Source: Desulfuribacillus alkaliarsenatis
GTDB taxonomy: Bacteria; Bacillota; Bacilli; Desulfuribacillales; Desulfuribacillaceae
Length of the DNA: 64,000 nt
Assembly (NCBI RefSeq): GCF_001730225.1
Contig: NZ_MIJE01000002.1
Span: 56,915 to 120,914 of the forward strand
Direction of reading: 5' to 3'
The notes below the pieces were generated by a model. The model was not told the DNA's origin, ran no database searches, and worked only from the letters and a program-made list of their open reading frames with translations. The translations under genes were made by a program, and so were the position numbers. Positions within the stretch are counted from its first letter, which is position 1, and the number at the start of each line of letters is the position of its first letter. Of this stretch, positions 57,381-64,000 are shown in pieces.

Positions 57381-58375
57381 TGTCAGATTTCAAAAAAATG
57401 ATAGACCAACTTAACTCAATGAATAAGGGAGAACAACAATTCAAGACAATCAATGGTGGTAACAATCAATCGAATACAAGCTTTAATAAACCTATCGATA
57501 TGAAAAAGTTTACACCTGCTTTTATCACGATATCAGTTGTCATTTTCTTATCATTAGTGGTGTTAAATAGTCTATATATAGTAAAGCCAAATGAATATAA
57601 GGTTGTAAGACAATTTGGCGAGGTGGTTCGCATTGTAGACGAACCTGGGCTAAATTACAAAATACCGCTGATACAAAATGTATCAACTTTGCCTAAGCAT
57701 TTACTCATATATGATGTTCCGCCTGCAGAGATTAACACCTTTGATAAAAAGCGTATTATGGTTGATCATTATGCGATTTGGAAAATAACAGATTCAAAGG
57801 CTATGATAGAAAGCCTAAGAACTGTACTAGCCGCTGAAGGCAGATTAGGTGATATTATCTATTCAAATCTTCGAACTGAGTTGGGACGATTAAGTTATGA
57901 TGAGATCATCAATGAAGAGAAATCCTCTAGGGGCGATATCAATGCTCTTGTACGTGATCAAGTAAATACTGTGCTGGCTAATAACGGTAACGGCATTGAA
58001 GTTGTTGATATCCATATGAAACGTACTGATTTACCCGAGAGTAATGAACAGGCCGTATTTAACCGTATGATTTCTGAGCGTGAAAGCACAGCGCAGGAAT
58101 ACCTGTCTCAAGGGGATGCAGAGGCGAACATTATTCGTGCACAAACTGACCGTGAGGTGCAAGAAATGCTTGCAACTGCCAATGCAGAGGCTAAGTTTAT
58201 TATTGCCGATGGAGAACAGGAAGCTGCCCGTCTTTATAATGAAGCATACGGTAAGGACCCTAACTTCTTTTCCATGTACCGCACACTTGAATCATATCGT
58301 ACTACTTTACAAGGTGAACCTGTAATTATCCTACCAATTGAATCGCCTTATACTAGATATTTATTAGGCGAATAA
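57380..58375 (+). CDS. hflC: Membrane protease regulator HflC
   Basis: This is the partner of HflK, 331 residues. A 48-residue Asn/Lys-rich cytoplasmic tail precedes the membrane segment (about 50-70). The band 7 domain begins IVKPNEYKVVRQFGEVVRIV and contains DVPPAEINTFDKKRIMVD and a C-terminal ADGEQEAARLYNEAYGKD-type helix. The tail makes the N-terminus longer than in E. coli HflC. It forms a two-gene unit with hflK. Confidence 0.9.
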   Translation: MSDFKKMIDQLNSMNKGEQQFKTINGGNNQSNTSFNKPIDMKKFTPAFITISVVIFLSLVVLNSLYIVKPNEYKVVRQFGEVVRIVDEPGLNYKIPLIQNVSTLPKHLLIYDVPPAEINTFDKKRIMVDHYAIWKITDSKAMIESLRTVLAAEGRLGDIIYSNLRTELGRLSYDEIINEEKSSRGDINALVRDQVNTVLANNGNGIEVVDIHMKRTDLPESNEQAVFNRMISERESTAQEYLSQGDAEANIIRAQTDREVQEMLATANAEAKFIIADGEQEAARLYNEAYGKDPNFFSMYRTLESYRTTLQGEPVIILPIESPYTRYLLGE

Positions 58376-58385
58376 ATACAGAACA

Positions 58386-58433
58386 AAGGCTGTTGCATAC
58401 GATTATAGTATTCGTTGCAACAGCCTTACTTTT
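58386..58433 (+). terminator. Terminator after hflKC
   Basis: AAGGCTGTTGCA and TGCAACAGCCTT form a 12-bp stem, followed by ACTTTTCTT. The stem can also serve the convergent RecN-like gene. Confidence 0.8.
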
Positions 58434-58434
58434 C

Positions 58435-59916
58435 TTATGACGAGAGACTCTCTTTAAAGCTACCTGCTTTCTCTCGCATTGAAATTACTTCATCACGGAT
58501 GACCCCCGTTTTATCCTGGCAACTTAGCATCTTACATAATTTGTCTATTATTTTGTCTTCGTCAAGGGCTTCTATAGTTGTTCTCGTTATGTCATTTATT
58601 ACCCCGTTATTAATAGATACATGCACATCACCCATAACTGCAATTTCGGGAATCTGTGTTACACAGAATATTTGTCTAAACCTAGAGACATGAGCAAGCT
58701 TTTCAGCTACTTTGCGTGCTGCATCATCATTTAATCCTGAATCAATTTCATCAAATATTATTGTTGGAGTTGGATCTGCATAAATGAAGATGCTCTTAAA
58801 AGCAAGCATAACACGAGACACTTCTCCACTTGATGTAACCTCGTATATGGTGCGCATGGTTTCTCCAGTTTTCTCCGAAAACAAAAATTCGACGCTATCA
58901 TTCCCCGAGTGGCTTAGTTCCCTTGTCTCCTTGAAATGTATTTTAAACTGCACATTAGGAACGGATAGCTCTCGGAATTCTGACATAATAACTTGCTCTA
59001 GCTCCCCTGCTAATTGCTTTCGAACCTCCGTTAACCATTTCGTTTTTTCAAAATATTCCTGCTTAGCTTTTTCAATATTTTCACGTAATTCTTTAATAAC
59101 ACAATCTTTATTCTCTATTTCGTATAACTCTCGTTCTAGCTGTTTTTTATAAACAATTAAATGAGGAATGACTTTTTCATATGTTCTTTTCGCTTCTTGT
59201 AATTCTGAAAGTCTGTCCTCAATAGCACTTATATCTTCTTCGGATATTTCTTTTTGCTGTAGCAATAGCGTTCTCTTGCTCTCTAATTCGTCTTCTTCTC
59301 CTTCTCGAAGATTTAATGCCGTAATATCTTGAATTTGTTCTTTTAAAAATATTGCTTTTTCACTTTCATTAGCGTCATTCTCAAGCATAGTTTCTAGTTT
59401 ATCTAATAATTTTTTATATTCAAAAAATGCTCGTTTTACCCCTAAAATAGGTTTTTTTAGTCGTAGTTTGCCATATCCATCTAGCATCGCTAAATTTTCT
59501 TGAGCATCCCATACTTTTATCTGTTCTTGTTCACCATAAATTTCTGTAAATGGTTCCATAAGTTTTTTTAGTAGCTCCAATGATATGATTTTCCCATTTG
59601 CTATGCAAATGTTTTCACCTTGTCTATTAATCTCACGTGATATAATAAGCTCGTAGGCTTCCGTATCAACCCCAAGATTTATTATCTTATATAAAATTCC
59701 ATCAGGAATGAATACACATGCTTCTACAATCGCGCTCTCACAGCCTTGTCGTATGACCTCGGATGATATATCCTCTCCCAAAATGAACTTAATCGCTTCT
59801 AAAAGCAAAGATTTTCCTTCGGCAGTATCACTAGTTATTACGTGCAATCCCATTTTAAATGAGATATCTACTTCCTCAATTGAGCCAAGGTTTTTTATTT
59901 TTAATTTGCGTATCAT
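58435..59916 (-). CDS. RecN-like SMC-family ATPase
   Basis: This 493-residue protein starts MIRKLKIKNLGSIEEV after a GGGGTG site. The ends match RecN: the N-terminal nucleotide loop and a C-terminal ABC-type block with VTSSGEVSRVMLAFKSIF, IIFDEIDSGLNDDAARKVAEKL and CVTQIPEIAVMGD. A coiled coil lies between, about 160-310. The P-loop reads TSDTAEGKSLL, where RecN has GETGAGKS: the first glycine is replaced by serine. It is about 60-70 residues shorter than RecN. A repair role is inferred; it may be a specialised paralogue. Confidence 0.75.
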   Translation of the reverse strand: MIRKLKIKNLGSIEEVDISFKMGLHVITSDTAEGKSLLLEAIKFILGEDISSEVIRQGCESAIVEACVFIPDGILYKIINLGVDTEAYELIISREINRQGENICIANGKIISLELLKKLMEPFTEIYGEQEQIKVWDAQENLAMLDGYGKLRLKKPILGVKRAFFEYKKLLDKLETMLENDANESEKAIFLKEQIQDITALNLREGEEDELESKRTLLLQQKEISEEDISAIEDRLSELQEAKRTYEKVIPHLIVYKKQLERELYEIENKDCVIKELRENIEKAKQEYFEKTKWLTEVRKQLAGELEQVIMSEFRELSVPNVQFKIHFKETRELSHSGNDSVEFLFSEKTGETMRTIYEVTSSGEVSRVMLAFKSIFIYADPTPTIIFDEIDSGLNDDAARKVAEKLAHVSRFRQIFCVTQIPEIAVMGDVHVSINNGVINDITRTTIEALDEDKIIDKLCKMLSCQDKTGVIRDEVISMREKAGSFKESLSS

Positions 59917-60078
59917 TCTAGCACCCCAATACAGCTTTTTATGAAACAAAAAAACGAACTTGATTTACACACTTTTAATTATAGCGATAAACTGATAAGC
60001 AAACAAATAAACAAAATATAAAAAATAAAACCTCTGAGAATAGAATACTATTTAGCATTTCTACTCCCAAAGATCAAG

Positions 60079-60864
60079 TTATAAATTCGCTTTTATTTTT
60101 TCTAATACACTTCTAACTTCATCAACTATCGTCGGACATGCATCAATGATGTTTTCACCTTTATAATCACAGGTAACAGCACCAGGTGTATACGGAATAG
60201 CTCCAATTATCTGTAAATCTTTGCCTATTTGTTGTTGAATTTCTTCTACGGTTGTATTAACAATTTTATTAGCTACGCCATAGACTTTTGTAACTCCTAA
60301 ATCTCTAGCTAGTTTGACAATGGTCTTCGCCGTTGTGAAGCTTCTCTGTCCCTGCTCAATAACAATTAGTAGTGCATCGACACTTTGCGCTGTCCCTCTA
60401 CCAAGGTGTTCAAGACCAGCTTCCATATCTACTATGACAGCGTCTTGTTCATCAACTATTAGATGGTTGAGTAGTGTCTTCAAAAGAGTGCTTTCAGGAC
60501 AGGCACAACCACCACCGCCAGACGACACAGCACCCATTTGTAATAGCTTAATTCCATTCTCGGATACAACATATCTATCTGGAATATCTTCTACCGTAGG
60601 ATTTAAAGCAAACCATTGACCTGATGAGCCTGGCTCTGCTCCTGTTTTCTCTTTAATCAATTTACGGTCCTGGGCAATTGTAATGGATTTCTCAAGGGAT
60701 TCAGGGGCAAATCCTAAAGCCATTCCGAGGTTAGCATCTGGATCAGCATCAACGGCTAAAACCTGTTTACCTTCCCTTGCTAGAATTTGACAGATTAACG
60801 ACGATATTGTGGTCTTTCCTACTCCACCTTTACCTGATACTGCTAGCTTTAGACCTTTGCTCAT
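60079..60864 (-). CDS. cooC: CO dehydrogenase nickel-insertion ATPase CooC
   Basis: This 261-residue MinD-type ATPase loads nickel into the C-cluster of CooS. The deviant Walker A is GKGGVGKTTISS at 11-22. The CooC metal site Cys120-Ala-Cys122 lies in GGGGCACPES. It follows cooS by 17 bases and is the last gene of that unit. The pairing confirms the identity. Confidence 0.93.
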   Translation of the reverse strand: MSKGLKLAVSGKGGVGKTTISSLICQILAREGKQVLAVDADPDANLGMALGFAPESLEKSITIAQDRKLIKEKTGAEPGSSGQWFALNPTVEDIPDRYVVSENGIKLLQMGAVSSGGGGCACPESTLLKTLLNHLIVDEQDAVIVDMEAGLEHLGRGTAQSVDALLIVIEQGQRSFTTAKTIVKLARDLGVTKVYGVANKIVNTTVEEIQQQIGKDLQIIGAIPYTPGAVTCDYKGENIIDACPTIVDEVRSVLEKIKANL

Positions 60865-60881
60865 GTCAATTCCCCTTTCCT

Positions 60882-62816
60882 TTACTCACCTAGAAGCTGT
60901 GCTCGTTTCATATTTATTCTTTCAAGAAGTTTTTCCGCAGCTACTATATGATCTGTTTCATAAATCAATTTGCCACCGAACACCTCTTCTGCTGTAACGG
61001 TTCCTTCTTGCTTATCTCCACATAATATATTTGTAACTACAGAAGATCCTGAAACCTGAGGATTAACCCCTACGTGTACATCAACTCCATGAGCAATAAA
61101 GAACGTACCAATTGATAACGCTTTTGGACTATGGGTTTCTGGACAACTACCAACAGCAGGCAAATCTTTAATGCCTACGCCAAGTTTGTTCGCTAGTGCT
61201 GTTAATAAGTCTGCTGGTCTTGAGTTGTCAACGCAGCTACCCATATGAAGTGCTGGCGGTAATGATGGAAGGCCTACTGCCTGACCAATTGCTTCTAATA
61301 CTTCACGGAGTTCATCTCCACAGTATACTAACCCCTCAGGGCTCATCAGCTTGTTTTTCGCTAGAGAGTGCGCGGCACAGCCAGTTGCTACAACAAGTAC
61401 ATTATTTTTTAGCAGCTCCTTTGCAACAGTGACATTACCGATATCTTGTTTTTCCCTTGGATTAGTACAACCTACAAGAGCTGCAACCCCACGAATTTTA
61501 CCAGCTTTTATTGCATCAATTAGTGGCATTAGTGGATCATCTGCATTTAGCTTGCTAAGTGCCTCTAATATTTGCTCTGTTGAAAAACCAGCGTATGCAT
61601 CTACAGTCTCTTTTGGTATAGATAATTTTTCTGGATCTCTGTTTTTAAAGTTCTTTATAGCTTTTCGTACGATTTCTTCTGCTGCTTTGTCAGCGATTTC
61701 AGGACTAAATTCTACATGCGTAGCTCCAGCAATTTTTACATAAGGTAATGTTGTGATAATCTCTGTGTGATAGCATTCAGCTACATTTTGAATGCCTGGC
61801 ATTACGCATTGAATATCTACTACCATTGCTTCTAAAGCACCAGAAACTATGACTAGCTCTTGACTTGAAAAACTAGATGCTACAGACACACCCTGTCTCA
61901 TTAGTAGCTCATTACCTGTACAGCATACTCCTACTATATTAACGCCCTCAGCACCAACTTTTTCAGCTTCTGGTTTAAGCTTGCGTGACCATTCAACCAC
62001 TTTTTCAGATAGCATTGGTACATGGCCATGGACGGCGATATTTACTTTTTTCTCATCAAGTACTGCCATACTATATTTAGCTTTTACAGCTTTTGGTGTT
62101 CCGAACAATATATCCTGTAAATCAGTAGATAGATGTAAACCCGCATAGCCATCTACAAGTCCCATTGTCACTGCACCTAGCACTAGATTTAATGGGTCTG
62201 CGTCACATCCCATGGCGTTTCTTGCAACTGCCTTAGATATTTCAAGATGAGCATTTACTGGGGTAATTCTAAGATCATTCCATTTTTTCAGTGAGTCTTT
62301 ATGGGCACGCATTTGCACCCAATTCATAATTCCTGTTTGCTTCTGGAAGTCCTCTAATGCTTTAAGTGCAACTTCCTTCGCAATTTCATTTACTGTTTTG
62401 TCTGCTGTTTCTAAACCCAGGTCATTAGCTACTGCATATAGCTTATCAACATCCTTGATTTCAAAAGGTGCTTTACCTTCCGCAGCTTCCAGTAATGTTA
62501 AAGCTACTTCTCTACCATGCTCCGCATGACCACTAGTGCCTTGTGTTAAATGGTTCAAAAAGCTACGTGCAACAATTTGGTGGATATCTGCGCCGCATAC
62601 ACCTTTTTGTGGGCCTTTACCATTCGGTGAAATTCGACATGGTCCCTCTAAGCAATACCTACAGCAAACTCCTGCAGAACCAAAACCACATTGCATCATC
62701 TCATCCGCGCGATCAAATGCTGTACTAACCGATTCTTTCCTCGCCTTTTCTAATAGTGACTGGACTTGTAAGTCATCAGATACTTCCGTAACGTGCCTAA
62801 GCTTCATTCTAGTCAT
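60882..62816 (-). CDS. cooS: Anaerobic carbon monoxide dehydrogenase catalytic subunit CooS
   Basis: CooS oxidises CO to CO2 with a nickel-iron-sulfur C-cluster. At 644 residues it has the usual length. The D- and B-cluster cysteines are C43, C51, C52, C55, C60 and C74, shifted by four from the Carboxydothermus enzyme. The C-cluster ligands are all in place: His265, Cys299, Cys337, Cys450, Cys480 and Cys528. No acsB or Ech hydrogenase genes follow. The unit is cooS-cooC, with a CooA box in front, so CO should induce it. Confidence 0.96.
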   Translation of the reverse strand: MTRMKLRHVTEVSDDLQVQSLLEKARKESVSTAFDRADEMMQCGFGSAGVCCRYCLEGPCRISPNGKGPQKGVCGADIHQIVARSFLNHLTQGTSGHAEHGREVALTLLEAAEGKAPFEIKDVDKLYAVANDLGLETADKTVNEIAKEVALKALEDFQKQTGIMNWVQMRAHKDSLKKWNDLRITPVNAHLEISKAVARNAMGCDADPLNLVLGAVTMGLVDGYAGLHLSTDLQDILFGTPKAVKAKYSMAVLDEKKVNIAVHGHVPMLSEKVVEWSRKLKPEAEKVGAEGVNIVGVCCTGNELLMRQGVSVASSFSSQELVIVSGALEAMVVDIQCVMPGIQNVAECYHTEIITTLPYVKIAGATHVEFSPEIADKAAEEIVRKAIKNFKNRDPEKLSIPKETVDAYAGFSTEQILEALSKLNADDPLMPLIDAIKAGKIRGVAALVGCTNPREKQDIGNVTVAKELLKNNVLVVATGCAAHSLAKNKLMSPEGLVYCGDELREVLEAIGQAVGLPSLPPALHMGSCVDNSRPADLLTALANKLGVGIKDLPAVGSCPETHSPKALSIGTFFIAHGVDVHVGVNPQVSGSSVVTNILCGDKQEGTVTAEEVFGGKLIYETDHIVAAEKLLERINMKRAQLLGE

Positions 62817-62866
62817 CCCCCTTTATTACTATGATACTAGTATATTATCACGGTTCGAGAACTATG

Positions 62867-62882
62867 AATGTCAGCTAGCCGA
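62867..62882 (-). promoter_or_regulatory. CooA box upstream of cooS
   Basis: TGTCA-N6-CGACA on the plus strand reads TGTCG-N6-TGACA on the minus strand, the known CooA site form TGTC(A/G)-N6-(C/T)GACA. It is centred about 58 bases before the cooS start. Candidate -10 boxes GATAAT (62842-62847) and TATACT (62837-62842) put the site at about -40 to -44, as in class II activation. Confidence 0.8.
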
Positions 62883-62936
62883 CATTACTTTGTTTATTTA
62901 TGAGTTAATATTTTTTAATTATCTTCCAAATATTAT

Positions 62937-63587
62937 TTAATTATCTTTCAAATATCCTTTTATTACATCAATTTTATGTATCCATATTTTCTTTTTACCT
63001 ATTGTAATTAATCCATTTTTTTGTAAGTCATTAAGTAGTGCACTTATTGTTTGCCTTGTACTACCAACCATTGTTGCAATCTCTTCTTGCGTTAATTGAA
63101 TATTTACTTCTAGGCCCTTTGACGTTTCGATGCCTCTTTCATCTGCATTTTTAAGAATAAATGAATACAACCTTTCGTCAACATCTTTAAACGCCAGGTT
63201 TTCTATGATGTCTAATGAATTATTCAAAGCTTCCCCTAGAACAGCCATAACATTTAATGAAAAAGCAGGATATTCATTCATCATTAGGCTAAAAGTTTTG
63301 ATAGGGATAAAAGCTATTTCTGTCTCTGTTATAGCTTGCCCTGTCCCTCTTGCATGTCCGCTATATACGCCGCGTTCTTCTATGACTGCAAGTGTAAACT
63401 CCTTCCCATTAGGATAACTCATGTAAATTCGTACACTACCTTTAATCACCATATATATGTGCGCTGGATTTTCTTTTGATTCAAATATAATCTGCTTCTG
63501 CTTATATGTGCGCTTTGTACAAATTTGCAAAAGTTTATCTAATATTTCTTTAGATAAATTATTTGCACTATGTGATTGATGAAGCAT
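62937..63587 (-). CDS. cooA: CO-sensing CRP/FNR-family activator CooA
   Basis: This 216-residue CRP/FNR-type regulator has a cyclic-nucleotide-binding-like domain (about 10-125), a dimer helix, and a winged helix-turn-helix with VGSTRQTISALLNDLQ. In the sensor domain, VYSGHARG places His78 where CooA of Rhodospirillum has its heme ligand His77, and the dimer helix reads IIENLAFKDVDERLYSF like CooA. No FNR-type cysteine set is present. It lies upstream of cooS and a CooA box. A GAGAGGGGGG site precedes the ATG. Confidence 0.82.
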   Translation of the reverse strand: MLHQSHSANNLSKEILDKLLQICTKRTYKQKQIIFESKENPAHIYMVIKGSVRIYMSYPNGKEFTLAVIEERGVYSGHARGTGQAITETEIAFIPIKTFSLMMNEYPAFSLNVMAVLGEALNNSLDIIENLAFKDVDERLYSFILKNADERGIETSKGLEVNIQLTQEEIATMVGSTRQTISALLNDLQKNGLITIGKKKIWIHKIDVIKGYLKDN

Positions 63588-63674
63588 CTGCTACCCCCCT
63601 CTCACCCATTTCTACTCTAATTTAAGTTGTTCATCAATTATATCTCATTTTCACTTGTACTACTATTATACAGC

Positions 63675-63717
63675 GAAAAAGCACTTACAATCAGCATTTC
63701 TGCTAATGTAAGTGCTT
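63675..63717 (-). terminator. Terminator of the rRNA operon
   Basis: AAGCACTTACA and TGTAAGTGCTT form an 11-bp stem with a loop that can itself fold (AGCA/TGCT), followed by TTTTT on the minus strand. It lies about 35 bases past the 5S end. Confidence 0.85.
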
Positions 63718-63753
63718 TGTGTTTCAATCATGTATTTCTACATTGATTCTGTA

Positions 63754-63870
63754 GCCTGGCAACGTCCTACTCTCCCAGGGGTCTTCACCCCAAGTACCAT
63801 CGGCGCTGGAGGGCTTAACGGTCGTGTTCGGGATGGGTACGTGTGTGTCCCCTCCGCTATCGCCACCAGA
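63754..63870 (-). rRNA. rrf: 5S ribosomal RNA
   Basis: On the minus strand the RNA begins TCTGGTGGCGATAGCGGAGG and ends GACGTTGCCAGGC. It contains the conserved CCCATCCCGAACACG and AGTAGG blocks of 5S RNA, with a length of about 117 bases. It lies about 80 bases after the 23S end. No tRNA is seen between them. Confidence 0.95.
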
Positions 63871-63950
63871 CTTTACAACTACACTTCCTAAATCTATAGA
63901 CATAAAAGCTTATATCATTGTGTTTCCCTACGTTCTTTAAAAACCCTTGT

Positions 63951-64000
63951 GGTTAAGCCCTCGACCGATTAGTATCTGTCCGCTAAACATATCACTATGC
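63951..64000 (-). rRNA. rrl: 23S ribosomal RNA, 3' end (partial)
   Basis: The last bases of the window on the minus strand contain ACTAATCGGTCGAGGGCTTAACC, given here as its 3' core GGTCGAGGGCTTAACC, the standard end of 23S RNA. The rest lies beyond the right edge. Confidence 0.9.

Noticed and set aside
60079..62816. Acetyl-CoA synthase/CODH or Ech hydrogenase cluster
   Set aside because: Only cooS and cooC are present; the flanking genes are a RecN-like protein and the regulator.
62937..63587. FNR or CRP regulator
   Set aside because: FNR cysteines are absent, and the heme-ligand region and dimer helix fit CooA better; the CooA box beside cooS agrees.
63871..63950. tRNA gene between 23S and 5S rRNA
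   Set aside because: The 80-base spacer has no tRNA arms or T-loop sequence.

Overview
The window comes from a low-GC, Gram-positive-type anaerobe (Bacillota). The left end has the Bacillus-like block ctsR-mcsA-mcsB-clpC-radA-disA ... yacL-ispD-ispF, and the rest carries anaerobic corrinoid synthesis, reductive dehalogenase-type enzymes and a nickel CO dehydrogenase. A Desulfuribacillus-like or other strictly anaerobic Bacillota is a guess from gene content only. No transposase, integrase, phage gene, tRNA or CRISPR array was seen.

Layout. 1-12400 (minus strand): isoprenoid genes ispF (cut by the window edge) and ispD, the PIN/TRAM protein YacL, CarD, phosphatidylserine synthase and decarboxylase, DisA, RadA, the CtsR heat-shock operon with its CtsR box, and a HAD phosphatase. 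12500-17600: a chemoreceptor and a PstS-like binding protein behind a c-di-GMP-I riboswitch with terminator, next to a PAS-PAS-GGDEF-EAL protein. 17600-23000: cupin, Ca/Na exchanger, FetAB-type ABC exporter, cyclophilin, and a soluble chemoreceptor with a C-terminal Cache-like domain.

23100-47230 (minus strand): a corrinoid regulon in three transcription units, each led by a cobalamin riboswitch plus terminator: btuF-btuC-btuD uptake; a 20-gene run cobT-cbiA-D-E-T-L-F-G-H-J-X-C-cobU-cbiP-cbiB-cobO-cobS-pduX-cobD-cobC, which covers the anaerobic route from sirohydrochlorin to adenosylcobalamin; and cbiM-cbiQ-cbiO cobalt uptake. cbiG and cbiH overlap in a way that suggests a single-base frame break in a fusion gene.

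47330-56290: an organohalide-respiration-type island beside the corrinoid genes. On the minus strand a tightly packed operon encodes an MFS transporter, a histidine kinase, a response regulator and an RdhA-family enzyme without a Tat signal. Divergently, on the plus strand, lie an RdhC/PceC-like FMN membrane protein, a 35-residue membrane peptide, a tetraheme c-type cytochrome lipoprotein, and then a separately promoted rdhA-rdhB pair with a Tat signal and membrane anchor. B12 made and imported by the neighbouring genes would supply the cofactor of both RdhA proteins.

56450-64000: hflK-hflC; a RecN-like ATPase with a degenerate P-loop; cooS-cooC, with all metal-cluster ligands of the CO dehydrogenase conserved, preceded by a CooA box and by the gene for a CooA-type CO sensor; and the 3' end of an rRNA operon (23S end, 5S, terminator) on the minus strand.
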